From Sphingomicrobium lutaoense (GTDB lineage: Bacteria > Pseudomonadota > Alphaproteobacteria > Sphingomonadales > Sphingomonadaceae), in assembly GCF_014195685.1 (NCBI RefSeq), contig NZ_JACICF010000001.1, positions 877,317-941,316 of the forward strand: a DNA stretch of 64,000 bases, given 5' to 3'. Of this stretch, positions 1 through 8,732 are shown piece after piece (position 1 is the first letter of the stretch; each line of letters opens with the position of its first letter). Both the position numbers and the translations under genes were made by a program. The notes under the pieces were generated by a model. That model was not told the origin of the DNA. It searched no databases and saw only the letters and a program-made list of their open reading frames with translations.

Positions 1-407
1 AGTCAGCCTTCCTCAACGCGTGCCGCAAGCAACGTCTTTCGGTGAGCATGTATCTCATGAAGGGGGTCCGCCTTCAGGGGCAGATCACGGGGTTCGGCAG
101 CTATTCGCTCGTCCTCCGGCGCGGCGGGCAGGAGCAGCTCGTCTACAAGCATAGCGTCTGTTCGATCGTCCCCGCCGAGCGGCCCGACCTCGAACTTCCG
201 ACCCATCGCGGCGACAGTCTCCAGGACGGCTTTCTCGATCGCCACGTCGATGTAGGAATGACGGTCTTCCTTACGAACGGCGTTCTCCTGAAAGGCCGCC
301 TCGTCGCCCATGACGCATTTTCGCTCCTCCTGGAAACGGGTGAGGGGCCGCAACTCTTGTTCAAGCATGCCGTCTCCACGCTCCAGCCCGACGGGAAACA
401 GGCGTGA
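1..407 (+). CDS. hfq: RNA chaperone Hfq with two tandem Sm domains (5' end outside window)
   Basis: RNA chaperone that pairs small RNAs with mRNAs. The frame is already open at base 3 and reads AFLNACRKQRLSV, which matches the usual Hfq N-terminal helix, so the gene starts upstream and only the 3' part is here. A first Sm core follows, with GVRLQGQI and the Sm2 motif YKHSVCSIVP. After a short linker a second full unit begins at LQDGFL, with GVLLKGRL and Sm2 FKHAVSTLQP. Ordinary Hfq has a single Sm domain of about 70 residues. Here at least 134 residues carry two, so three chains could form a six-domain ring (inference). The stop codon overlaps the GTG of hflX by 4 nt, the classic hfq-hflX order. 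Confidence in the family is high; the exact start is not visible. Confidence 0.93.
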   Translation, partial: SAFLNACRKQRLSVSMYLMKGVRLQGQITGFGSYSLVLRRGGQEQLVYKHSVCSIVPAERPDLELPTHRGDSLQDGFLDRHVDVGMTVFLTNGVLLKGRLVAHDAFSLLLETGEGPQLLFKHAVSTLQPDGKQA

Positions 408-1702
408 GCATCTTCAACCGCGACGAAGATGACGGCATCGTCCATGGCGAACGGGCATTGCTCGCGGTTCCCGAAATCGCGCGCCAACCTGCATCGCGTT
501 CCGCCGACGCGCGGATCGAGGAGGCAACGGGCCTTGCCGAGGCGATCGGCATCGAGGTGGTGGAGGCCGGCGCCTACCGCATCCGCAACGTCAAGCCCGC
601 AAGCCTTTTCGGCATGGGCCAGGCCGAGGAAATCGCCGAGCGCGCCGAGGAAGCGAAAGCGGGCCTCATCATTGTCGATGGCGCGCTGACGCCCGTTCAG
701 CAGAAGACGCTGGAGGAAGCGACCAAGCGCAAGGTGATCGACCGCACCGGCCTCATTCTCGAGATCTTTGGCGAACGCGCTGCGACCGCCGAAGGGCGGC
801 TTCAGGTCGAACTTGCCCATCTCGACTATCAGGCGGGCCGACTGGTGCGCAGCTGGACCCACCTCGAAAGACAGCGCGGCGGCTTCGGCTTTCTCGGCGG
901 TCCCGGCGAAACCCAGATCGAGGCCGACCGGCGCATGATCCGCGACCGGATGGCCAAGATCCGGCGCGAGCTCGAACAGGTGCGCAAGACTCGCGGCCTG
1001 CACCGCGAAAGGCGCCAGCGGGCGCCTTGGCCGGTGGTCGCGCTCGTGGGTTACACCAACGCAGGGAAGTCCACTCTTTTCAACCGCTTGACTCGCGCTT
1101 CTGTGATGGCGGAAGATCTTTTGTTCGCCACGCTCGACCCGACCATGCGCGAAATCTCGATCCCGGGGCATAGCAAGGTGATCCTCTCGGACACGGTGGG
1201 TTTCGTGTCCGACCTGCCGACCCAGCTGGTCGCGGCCTTCCGCGCGACGCTTGAGGAAGTTGCCTCGGCGGACCTTATCCTTCACGTCCGCGACATTTCG
1301 CACGGCGACAGCGAGGCCCAGGCCGACGATGTCGAGGCCGTGCTCACCGACCTCGGGCTGGAGGGGGAGGGGGCACCGCCCCGCCTCGAAATCTGGAACA
1401 AGATCGACCTTCTGAACGAGGAGCGCCGCGAACAGCTTTCGCATGAAGCCGCGCGGCGCGAGGACGTGATCGCGATCAGCGCGGTGACAGGGGAAGGCGT
1501 GGACGCGATGCTCGAGATGATCGGCCAGCGGCTGACCCCCGAGACGCGTCGCTATGAAATCCGCATCCCCGCGAGTGACGGCGCACGGATCAGCTGGCTG
1601 CACCGCCGTGGCAAGGTGCGCGAAAGCCGCATGGAAGATGACGTCATGACGCTAGATGTCGAGCTTTCCACGGAGGCAAAGGCGCGGTTCGACGCACTTT
1701 AG
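404..1702 (+). CDS. hflX: Ribosome-associated GTPase HflX
   Basis: Translational GTPase that binds the 50S subunit and splits stalled ribosomes. It is 432 residues long, normal for the family. The N-terminal glycine-rich HflX domain ends near residue 200 (GGFGFLGGPGETQIE). The G domain follows, with P-loop GYTNAGKST near residue 215, G3 DTVGF near 263 and G4 NKID near 332. The GTG start overlaps the hfq stop (GTGA), which suggests translational coupling. The stop TAG lies inside a TTAG shared with the opposing mazG stop. Confidence 0.96.
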   Translation: MSIFNRDEDDGIVHGERALLAVPEIARQPASRSADARIEEATGLAEAIGIEVVEAGAYRIRNVKPASLFGMGQAEEIAERAEEAKAGLIIVDGALTPVQQKTLEEATKRKVIDRTGLILEIFGERAATAEGRLQVELAHLDYQAGRLVRSWTHLERQRGGFGFLGGPGETQIEADRRMIRDRMAKIRRELEQVRKTRGLHRERRQRAPWPVVALVGYTNAGKSTLFNRLTRASVMAEDLLFATLDPTMREISIPGHSKVILSDTVGFVSDLPTQLVAAFRATLEEVASADLILHVRDISHGDSEAQADDVEAVLTDLGLEGEGAPPRLEIWNKIDLLNEERREQLSHEAARREDVIAISAVTGEGVDAMLEMIGQRLTPETRRYEIRIPASDGARISWLHRRGKVRESRMEDDVMTLDVELSTEAKARFDAL

Positions 1703-2430
1703 CGCTTGGCCGCCTGCCACAAGGCTTCCTTGTCATCGAGGGGCATTTCCTCGAAACCGGGCTCGGTCTCGATGGCGCGAAATCTCCTCTCGAACTTGCG
1801 ATTGGCCTGCCGAAGCGCTTCCTCGCTGTCGACTCCCAGGAAACGAGCGAGATTGACCACGGCGAACAGGAGGTCTCCGATTTCCTCCTGTCTCTCTTCG
1901 TCGGTCCGCGCCGCTTCGACTTCGGCTAGCTCCTCGTGGATCTTGGCCTTGGCGCCCGAAGCATCCGGCCAGTCGAAGCCGGTCCGCGCGGCGCGCTTCT
2001 GCAGCTTGTGCGCCCGTTCGAGCGCGGGGAGGGCGAGCGCCACCCCGGCAAGCGCGCTCCTGTCATCGCTTTCCTTGCGCTCGGCAGCCTTGATTTCCTC
2101 CCAAAGGTGATGCCCGCCTTCTCTGGCGTCGCCGAAGATGTGCGGATGGCGCCGCTCCATCTTGTCGCAGATCCGCTCGAACACCTCGTCGAGCGTGAAC
2201 AGGCCCTGTTCCTCGGCCATGACGCTGTGGAAGATGACTTGCAGCTGCAGGTCGCCCAATTCGTCGGCCAGCCCGTCCATATCCTCGCGGGCGATGGCGT
2301 CGGCGACTTCATAGGCCTCTTCGATCGTATAGGGCGCGATCGTCGCGAAGGTCTGGACACTGTCCCATTCGCAGCCATTTTCGCGGTCGCGAAGGCGGTG
2401 CATGATCGCTTTCAGCCGGTCGAGGCTCAT
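1699..2430 (-). CDS. mazG: Nucleoside triphosphate pyrophosphohydrolase MazG
   Basis: Hydrolyses NTPs to NMP and pyrophosphate, a house-cleaning and stress-modulating role. The 243 residues hold two MazG folds. The first has TIEEAYEVADAI and DELGDLQLQVIFHS; the second has EELAEVE and EEIGDLLFAVVNLARF, each giving the EExxE...EhxD metal-binding pattern. I chose the ATG at 2430 (MSLDRLKAIMHRLRD) because family members begin there and an AAGGGA ribosome site lies just upstream. The frame is open further upstream but carries no family similarity. Convergent with hflX, sharing TTAG. Confidence 0.94.
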   Translation of the reverse strand: MSLDRLKAIMHRLRDRENGCEWDSVQTFATIAPYTIEEAYEVADAIAREDMDGLADELGDLQLQVIFHSVMAEEQGLFTLDEVFERICDKMERRHPHIFGDAREGGHHLWEEIKAAERKESDDRSALAGVALALPALERAHKLQKRAARTGFDWPDASGAKAKIHEELAEVEAARTDEERQEEIGDLLFAVVNLARFLGVDSEEALRQANRKFERRFRAIETEPGFEEMPLDDKEALWQAAKR

Positions 2431-2550
2431 AGAATGTCCCTTTGCTGCAACAGTCGACCGACACCTTGGCGCGACGGGCATCCGAGGGAAAGGCAAAGGT
2501 TCACTTTCCGGCCCAATTCTGCATGACTGCGGCAAATTCGGGAGAGTTTC

Positions 2551-3804
2551 TTGACCACAGAACCTTTGGTGCAGCCGCTGATCACCAGCCCTGCGATCAC
2601 TTTCGGCATCCTTTGCGCCATCCTCGGCATCCTCTTCTACACGCGCAGCCTCGGCGGGGGCTGGGCGCGCTTCTACCGGACGGTGCCGATCATCCTGCTC
2701 TGCTATCTCATCCCGTCTTTGCTCAACAGTTTCAATGTGATCAGCGAGGATGTTGTCAAACTCTGGCCGGTCGCACGAGACTATTTTCTGCCTGCCAGCC
2801 TCATTCTCCTGACCTTGAGCATCGACCTCAAGGCCGTGCTCGGGCTGGGGCCCAAGGCACTGATCATGTTCTTCACCGCGACCATCGGGATCATCATCGG
2901 CGGGCCGATCGCGGTCGCGCTGGTGGGGACCTTTAGCCCCGAGACGGTCGGAGGCGAGGGGGCCGACGCCGCTTGGCGTGGGCTCGCCACCGTCGCGGGG
3001 AGCTGGATCGGCGGCGGCGCCAACCAGACCGCGATGCTCGAGGTTTATGGCTATAATGTCGAAAATTACGCCGCGATGGTCGCGGTCGATATCGTGGTCG
3101 CCAACATCTGGATGGCTTTCCTCCTCTACGGCGCAGGCAATCCTGAACCCATCGACCGCTGGCTGAAAGCCGATTCCAGCGCCATCGAGCGGCTCAAGAA
3201 TCAGATGGCCGACTATAGCGCGTCACTCGAACGCCCTTCGAAGGTCGAGGACTATATGGCGCTCACCGCGATCGCTTTCGGCGGCGTGGGCCTTTCACAC
3301 CTTGTCGCCATGCTCATGACCGGCTTCATCGGCGGCATTGCCGGCATGGAGGATTCGGTGCTGGCGAGCGGCTTTTTCTGGGTGGTCGTCACTGCCACCA
3401 CCCTGGGCCTGGGACTGAGCTTTACACGCGCATCACGGCTCGAAGGCGCGGGCGCATCGAAAATCGGCACGGTCTTCATCTTCCTGCTCGTCACCGTGAT
3501 CGGCACGCGCATGGACATTTTCTCGGTGGCCGATCAGCCGCTTATCTTCCTCGTGGGGATCATCTGGATGCTGGTGCACACCGGGCTGCTCTTCACCGTC
3601 GCGAAGATCATCCGCGCGCCTTTCTTCTTCATCGCGATCGGATCCAAGGCAAATGTCGGCGGTGCCGCCTCGGCACCCGTGCTGGCCGCGGCCTTCCATC
3701 CCGCCTTGGCGCCCGTGGGCGTGCTCCTTGCCGTGCTCGGCTATGCGCTGGGCACCTATGGCGCGATCCTCACCGCCGAGCTGATGGCCATCGTCGCACC
3801 CTGA
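2551..3804 (+). CDS. DUF819 family polytopic membrane protein
   Basis: Predicted integral inner-membrane protein of 417 residues with about ten hydrophobic segments (for example AITFGILCAILGILFY and ALIMFFTATIGIIIGG) and the glycine-rich motif GSWIGGGANQTAM near residue 150. It resembles the DUF819/YjcL family, for which I know no firmly assigned substrate; a transport role is inferred from topology only. Start is TTG at 2551, placed 5 nt after GGAGAG. It is separated from the next gene, which is convergent, by a 291-bp intergenic stretch. It may be transcribed alone. Confidence 0.82.
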   Translation: MTTEPLVQPLITSPAITFGILCAILGILFYTRSLGGGWARFYRTVPIILLCYLIPSLLNSFNVISEDVVKLWPVARDYFLPASLILLTLSIDLKAVLGLGPKALIMFFTATIGIIIGGPIAVALVGTFSPETVGGEGADAAWRGLATVAGSWIGGGANQTAMLEVYGYNVENYAAMVAVDIVVANIWMAFLLYGAGNPEPIDRWLKADSSAIERLKNQMADYSASLERPSKVEDYMALTAIAFGGVGLSHLVAMLMTGFIGGIAGMEDSVLASGFFWVVVTATTLGLGLSFTRASRLEGAGASKIGTVFIFLLVTVIGTRMDIFSVADQPLIFLVGIIWMLVHTGLLFTVAKIIRAPFFFIAIGSKANVGGAASAPVLAAAFHPALAPVGVLLAVLGYALGTYGAILTAELMAIVAP

Positions 3805-4095
3805 GCCTTTGACACGCTCGGGCGGCGCTTCCGCCTCGCGAGGCGCAACGCCCGGGCGAGTGGGGTTCAGCGTCATATGCCGACTTTGATGGTCCGACGG
3901 CCTGCTGATGCTCTTCGAGCCCGATCGGCTGCGACCAGAGCCGAAAGTGCAGTGATGGTGCGCAACAAGGGCGCGAATGAGATCGAGCGGAAAAGGGGAG
4001 AACCATGACAAACTCCGCTAATCCCTAAGTCTGATAATATATATTATGTTAAGCATGAATTGCAAATAGGGACGGAAATCTAATATTTCCTTCCG
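3805..4095. other. Convergent intergenic region with palindromes and an AT-rich island
   Basis: This 291-bp gap lies between two convergent genes and holds no ORF I would support. Near its left end is a compound inverted repeat: a perfect 12-bp palindrome at 3833-3844 flanked by CGGGCG (3819-3824) and CGCCCG (3849-3854). It has no T-tract, so it is at best a weak transcript end. From about 4017 to 4095 the sequence turns AT-rich, unlike the rest of the window, and contains a perfect 14-bp AT palindrome at 4034-4047. Function unknown. Confidence 0.5.
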
Positions 4096-4683
4096 CTATG
4101 GTTGAAGAATAAGCCAACGCCCTTCGACGCTCCAACGATCGAGCGATGAGAGGAAATTCATTCCCAACACGTTGAGATCCTCGCGCTCGGCGACATGGAC
4201 CCGGAAATTGCGCCGTTCGATTGGACCGACGTTCAACTGCTGCGCGCGCCCGCGATAGACTGCAACCGGCCCATTGGCGGTCTGCACGATCTGGTCGGCC
4301 TGCGCGGCGCGCTCGACGCCGGCCTGTTGTGCGGTCCGCGCACCCATGGTCGTGATCGTCGCGCCGCTATCGACCAGGAATCGCACGGGCGTTCCATTGA
4401 CATCTGCTTCGACCCAGAAATGGCCGTCGATCGCCATCGGGATACGGATTTCTTCGCCGACCGCGACCGGCTCACCGCTGATTTCGGACTGCAAGCGACT
4501 GAAAACATATCCGAAATCGTCACGGAAGGTGAAAAGCACAAAGCCCGCCATGAAGATAGCGATCCAGGCCAGCGCCATCTTTGCAAGCTTGGTTGCGGGT
4601 TCGTGCGAACGAATGAGGATCGCCACGACCAGCACGAGAACGAGAAGAAGATAAACCGTTCCGGTGGCCATATTGCTGCTCAA
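4096..4683 (-). CDS. Membrane-anchored retropepsin-like aspartic protease (TIGR02281 type)
   Basis: A 195-residue protein with two N-terminal hydrophobic segments (about residues 8-25 and 36-53), so it is probably inner-membrane anchored with a periplasmic catalytic domain. The domain carries FLVDSGATITTMG near residues 103-115, the retropepsin active-site loop with Ser in place of the more usual Thr in DTGA, and a later hydrophobic-Gly segment VLGMNFLSSLDRW typical of the clan AA single-domain family. One catalytic Asp per chain implies dimerisation. Substrate unknown. Its ATG overlaps the stop of the upstream MBL-fold gene by 4 nt (ATGA), so it is the last gene of the metG-tatD operon. Confidence 0.85.
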   Translation of the reverse strand: MSSNMATGTVYLLLVLVLVVAILIRSHEPATKLAKMALAWIAIFMAGFVLFTFRDDFGYVFSRLQSEISGEPVAVGEEIRIPMAIDGHFWVEADVNGTPVRFLVDSGATITTMGARTAQQAGVERAAQADQIVQTANGPVAVYRGRAQQLNVGPIERRNFRVHVAEREDLNVLGMNFLSSLDRWSVEGRWLILQP

Positions 4684-5447
4684 ACCTCGATTTCCAGTCC
4701 GTCATGCGCGGGCGCCGCCCAATCGGGCAACTCCTTCATGAGATGGGCATGATCCATCACGATGTCGAGATGCGTGAGCCACAATTGCCCCACACGCAGC
4801 TCGCGCGCCCAGCCCAGAACGGCATCGAGATGTGCATGCGTCGGGTGTGGCTTGCGCCCCAAACAGTCGCAGATCCACACGTCGACGCCTTCATAAAGGC
4901 TAGCCATATCGTCTGTTAAGTCACTGAAGTCTATGGCATAGGCAATGGAGCCCGCGCCTTCGTCGCAACGGATGCCGAGACTGGTTATCCCGCCATGGGG
5001 CTGGTCGACGAAGCGCAACTTCCCAGCACCCCAATCCCCTTCATCCGTATCCAGCGGAACAGGATCGAGAAGTGCCTCGTAATATCGATGCCCCTCGAAC
5101 GCATAAGCAAACCTTTGACGGAGCCGGGCAATTGTCTCCCCGCGCGCCCATAGCGCCATCCGCTTGCCATTCCGGCGGACGATCTGCCGAAGATCGTCGA
5201 TCCCGTGGCAGTGATCGGCATGGTCGTGCGTCACAAGCGTCGCATCGACATGATCGATCCCGGCCGTCAGCAATTGCTCGCGAAGATCCGGTCCGCAGTC
5301 GATCAACAGTCGCTCGGATCCTGACTCCAGGATCAACGACGACCGCGTACGCCGGTTCTTGGGATTGGCGGGATCGCACTCGCCCCAATCATTCCCGATC
5401 CTGGGGACGCCGCTCGATGTCCCGCACCCGAGGATGCGAGCCTTCAC
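4680..5447 (-). CDS. MBL-fold metal-dependent hydrolase (PhnP/RNase Z-like)
   Basis: A 255-residue metallo-beta-lactamase-fold hydrolase. The metal motif THDHADHCHGIDDLR (HxHxDH) lies near residues 73-87, preceded by LIDCGPDLREQL. The N-terminus ILGCGTSSGVPRIG is typical of the PhnP-like phosphodiesterase branch, which includes cyclic phosphodiesterases. There is no phosphonate gene nearby, so I do not use the name phnP. It sits immediately after tatD with a 4-nt overlap at 5444-5447 and just before the retropepsin-like protease. Substrate unknown. Confidence 0.88.
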   Translation of the reverse strand: MKARILGCGTSSGVPRIGNDWGECDPANPKNRRTRSSLILESGSERLLIDCGPDLREQLLTAGIDHVDATLVTHDHADHCHGIDDLRQIVRRNGKRMALWARGETIARLRQRFAYAFEGHRYYEALLDPVPLDTDEGDWGAGKLRFVDQPHGGITSLGIRCDEGAGSIAYAIDFSDLTDDMASLYEGVDVWICDCLGRKPHPTHAHLDAVLGWARELRVGQLWLTHLDIVMDHAHLMKELPDWAAPAHDGLEIEV

Positions 5448-6223
5448 GCGGCGGCTTTTCCAAACAGTTTGAAGAAGTTGTCGCTCGTCGCTTCGGACAA
5501 GGTCTCAAGGGTCTCGCCCCGCAATTCCGCAAGGAAAGCCGCCGTGTCCGCCACATATGCCGGCTCACATGTCTTCCCGCGATGCGGCACCGGAGCCAGG
5601 AACGGGCTGTCGGTTTCGACAAGCAGACGCTCGAGCGGCAGCGCCGCCGCCGTTTCCTGCAGATCCTTGGCGTTCTTGAAAGTCACGATCCCGCTGATCG
5701 AGACATAATAGCCAAGTTCGATCCCCTTTTCCGCCAGCGCCCTCGACCCCGTGAAACAGTGGAGAACGCCAGTCACGCCGCCTGCCTCGGCCGCCGCTTC
5801 GAGCATTTCGGCAGTATCATCCTCGGCTTCGCGCGTGTGGATGACCAAAGGCAGCCCGCTCTCCCGGGCCGCATCGATATGCGCCTGGAACCGCTCGCGC
5901 TGCGCGGCGCGGTCGGACTTGTCATAATAATAATCGAGCCCGCATTCGCCGATCGCCACCACTTTCGGATGCTGGGCGGCCTTCACGAGCGCCGCGGCGC
6001 CCAGGTCGGGATGATTATCGGCCTCGTGCGGATGCACACCGACGGTCGCCCAGATATCGTCGTGCCGCTCGGCGGTCCCGATGATTGCTTCCCATTCGGA
6101 TTGACGCGTGGAGATATTGAGCATCCCCGAAACGCCGCGCGCGCGGGCCGCTGCGATCACGTCGTCCTGCCGCTCTACCAGGCCTTCGTAATTGAGGTGG
6201 CAATGACTGTCGATCAGGCGCAT
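5444..6223 (-). CDS. tatD: TatD family metal-dependent DNase
   Basis: TIM-barrel metallo-hydrolase of 259 residues; family members are 3'-5' exonucleases acting on DNA in repair and quality control. Motifs in order: DSHCHLNY (HxH metal site) near the N-terminus, GECGLDYYYD, VIHTREA, GVLHCFTGS and VETDSPFLAPVPHRG near the C-terminus. Start chosen at the ATG 6223, directly after GGAGGAAAA; the long upstream extension of the frame is antisense-free metG sequence without similarity. It overlaps the end of metG by 10 nt, a common alphaproteobacterial pairing (metG-tatD-MBL hydrolase). Confidence 0.94.
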   Translation of the reverse strand: MRLIDSHCHLNYEGLVERQDDVIAAARARGVSGMLNISTRQSEWEAIIGTAERHDDIWATVGVHPHEADNHPDLGAAALVKAAQHPKVVAIGECGLDYYYDKSDRAAQRERFQAHIDAARESGLPLVIHTREAEDDTAEMLEAAAEAGGVTGVLHCFTGSRALAEKGIELGYYVSISGIVTFKNAKDLQETAAALPLERLLVETDSPFLAPVPHRGKTCEPAYVADTAAFLAELRGETLETLSEATSDNFFKLFGKAAA

Positions 6224-7728
6224 TTTTCCTCCTTCGCAGGCAGTTCGAGGCGCGGAAAAGCCGGGGTCGGCTTCTCGATGGGATTGCCCTCCTCGCCCTT
6301 CGCCAGCTGATCGAGGATCGCGGCCGACCCGTGGGGGCTCACCGGCGCAATCGCCCGGGCAAGTGGCGCGATGGCAGCGGCAAGCGTTCCGAGCACCTCG
6401 GCCATGCGCGCCGGGTCGGTCTTCTTCAGACCCCAAGGCGCCATCGCATCGACATAAGCGTTGCAGGCGTGCACCGCCGAAAGCCATGCCTCGATCCCGG
6501 TCGAGAAGGCCCAGCGGTCGAACGCGGCAGGCAGCTTCTCGTCGCATGCCGCCATGACGTCATCGAGCAACTTCCTGTCTTCGCTCGCCTTTCCCGCTTC
6601 GGGAATGATCGCATCGCAATTCTTGTGGATCATCGACAAGGTCCGCTGCGCAAGGTTGCCGAAGCTGTTGGCGAGCTCGGCATTGACCCGCGTGACGAGT
6701 GCTTCTTCCGATACGCTGCCGTCCTGGCCGAAGGGTACTTCGCGCATCAGGAAATAGCGCAGCGCATCGACGCCGTAACGACCCAGCATCTCGCGCGGAT
6801 CGACGACATTGCCGAGGCTCTTCGACATCTTGATCCCGCCTTCGCCGAGCAGATGGCCATGGCCATAGACCTGCTTGGGAAGTTCGACATCGGCGCTCAT
6901 CAGGAAGGCCGGCCAATAGACCGCGTGAAAGCGGACGATATCCTTGCCGACGAGATGCGCATCGGCGGGCCAATAACGCTCCCACTTGTCGCCGCCTTCG
7001 GGATAGCCGACGCCCGTGATGTAATTGGTCAGGGCGTCGAGCCAGACATACATCACATGGTCGGGACTACCCGGTACCGGAACCCCCCAGTCGAAGCTGG
7101 TGCGCGATACCGACAAATCCTTCAGCCCGCCCTCGATGAAGCGCACCACTTCGTTGCGGCGGCTATCGGGCTGGATGAACGCCGGATTGGCCGCGATATG
7201 GTCGAGCAGCTTCTCCCCATAGTTGGACAGACGGAAAAACCAGCTTTCCTCGACCGTCCATTCGACCGGCGTACCCTGCGGAGAAAGCTTTGCGCCCCCC
7301 TCGCCTTCAGTAAGTTCGCTTTCATCGTAGAACGCCTCGTCGCGAACCGAATACCAGCCTTCGTAGCGGCCTAGATAGAGGTCGCCCTTATCCTCCATCT
7401 TCTTCCAGATGGTCTGCGCCGCTTTCACATGATCGGGGTCCGTGGTCCGGATGAAGCGATCGTAGGTGATGTCAAGATTGTCACACATGTCCTTGAACAT
7501 CTGGGACATTTCATGGGCAAGCTCGGCCGGTTCGATGCCTTTTTCGCGCGCCGCTTGCGCCATCTTCAAACCATGCTCGTCGGTACCCGTGAGGAAGAAG
7601 ACATCGCGCCCCTGGCTACGACGAAAACGGGCCATGACATCGGCAGCGATCGCTTCATAGGCATGGCCGATATGCGGCGCGCCATTCGGATAGCTGATCG
7701 CGGTGGAAAGATAATAAGGCTGGGACAT
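6214..7728 (-). CDS. metG: Methionyl-tRNA synthetase
   Basis: Charges tRNA-Met in the cytoplasm. It is 504 residues long with the HIGH motif as HIGH at residues 19-22 (NGAPHIGHAYE) and KMSKS near residue 300 (GGIKMSKSLGN). The zinc knuckle cysteines of E. coli MetG are absent (YDESELTEG in that region), and there is no C-terminal tRNA-binding EMAP domain, so this is the short alphaproteobacterial form. I chose ATG 7728 (MSQPYYLSTAIS). A TTG at 7764 would overlap the holB stop by 4 nt and add 12 residues without family support. Confidence 0.95.
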   Translation of the reverse strand: MSQPYYLSTAISYPNGAPHIGHAYEAIAADVMARFRRSQGRDVFFLTGTDEHGLKMAQAAREKGIEPAELAHEMSQMFKDMCDNLDITYDRFIRTTDPDHVKAAQTIWKKMEDKGDLYLGRYEGWYSVRDEAFYDESELTEGEGGAKLSPQGTPVEWTVEESWFFRLSNYGEKLLDHIAANPAFIQPDSRRNEVVRFIEGGLKDLSVSRTSFDWGVPVPGSPDHVMYVWLDALTNYITGVGYPEGGDKWERYWPADAHLVGKDIVRFHAVYWPAFLMSADVELPKQVYGHGHLLGEGGIKMSKSLGNVVDPREMLGRYGVDALRYFLMREVPFGQDGSVSEEALVTRVNAELANSFGNLAQRTLSMIHKNCDAIIPEAGKASEDRKLLDDVMAACDEKLPAAFDRWAFSTGIEAWLSAVHACNAYVDAMAPWGLKKTDPARMAEVLGTLAAAIAPLARAIAPVSPHGSAAILDQLAKGEEGNPIEKPTPAFPRLELPAKEEKCA

Positions 7729-7760
7729 GCCCAACGCCCTAGACGGCGAGCGCCCCTGCT

Positions 7761-8732
7761 TCAAGCAGGCTGAGGCGCCGCATGTGCAAGGGCGGAGGAA
7801 AGCTGCATCACCGTTGCTCCCGGGTCGAGCGACAGGCGCGGCGCGGTGGCCGCGATCCGGCGCACCTCTTCATAGGCCTTGAGCAAGGCCGGTCGCTGCG
7901 CCGCGTCGGCCTGACGCACCTCCTCGGCCACGATTGCAGGCAGCATGTCGAGAAAGGCGGCATAGCGCTCGGCATTGGCCTTGTTCGACAAGGAACGCAC
8001 CAGGTCCGCGCGCCGCGCCAACGTGGGGTCGCCTTCGCACATTATCGAGCGCGCCGCCGCGACCTGCGGCAGGAGATCCATTTCGGCGAGCGCCAACGCT
8101 CTGCCGATCGAGCCCTGCGACAGATCGATCAGCGCCTGCCGCCCCGTCGCCTCCATCTCGGGACAATGCTCGGCGAGCAGCGACGCCATGACGTCATCGC
8201 CAAGTGGCTGGAATCCCAGTCTTCTGCAGCGCGAGCGGATCGTCGGCAGCAATCTGCCGGGGGCATGGCTGACCAGCAGGAATATCGTATTTTCGGGCGG
8301 TTCCTCGAGCATCTTGAGCAAGGCATTGGCACCGCCCGCCTCCAGATCGTCGGCGCTGTCGATCAAAATCACCCGCCATGGGCTGAGCGATGGCGTGATG
8401 CCGAGAAAGGTCGCGATCGAACGCACCTGGTCCACGCTGATGTTGCGCTTCTGGGCGGTCTTGCGATCGTTCATCTCGCGGGTGAGCAAGCGGAAATCGG
8501 GATGGCTTCCCGCTTCCATCATGCTCACCGTCTGGCTGTCCGATGGAACGGCGGGCGGCGGCAAGTCGATCTTCTGCCCCGCCCCCTCGGCAAGAATTCG
8601 CGTTGCGGCCGCCTTGGCAAAGCTCGCCTTGCCGACACCGCGCGGCCCGGAAAGGAGCCACGCATGATGCGGGGTTCCGCCACGCCAGGCCCTGAAAAAT
8701 GCGTCGATCGCAGCGTCTTGCCCGACGATCAT
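7761..8732 (-). CDS. holB: DNA polymerase III delta' subunit
   Basis: Clamp-loader subunit of 323 residues. The AAA+ Walker A is GPRGVGKA at residues 29-36, with the final Ser/Thr changed to Ala, fitting the non-hydrolysing delta' role. Further family signatures are ISVDQVRSIATFL, LIDSADDLEAGGANALLKMLEEPPENT (sensor/Walker B region) and SHAPGRLLPTIRSRC. The ATG overlaps the tmk stop (ATGA). Order tmk-holB-metG-tatD is conserved in many bacteria. RBS GGAGA precedes the start. Confidence 0.94.
   Translation of the reverse strand: MIVGQDAAIDAFFRAWRGGTPHHAWLLSGPRGVGKASFAKAAATRILAEGAGQKIDLPPPAVPSDSQTVSMMEAGSHPDFRLLTREMNDRKTAQKRNISVDQVRSIATFLGITPSLSPWRVILIDSADDLEAGGANALLKMLEEPPENTIFLLVSHAPGRLLPTIRSRCRRLGFQPLGDDVMASLLAEHCPEMEATGRQALIDLSQGSIGRALALAEMDLLPQVAAARSIMCEGDPTLARRADLVRSLSNKANAERYAAFLDMLPAIVAEEVRQADAAQRPALLKAYEEVRRIAATAPRLSLDPGATVMQLSSALAHAAPQPA

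Noticed and set aside
7729-7764. TTG at 7764 as the metG start because of its 4-nt overlap with holB
   Set aside because: It adds 12 residues without family similarity; ATG 7728 gives the conserved N-terminus. Not fully excluded.
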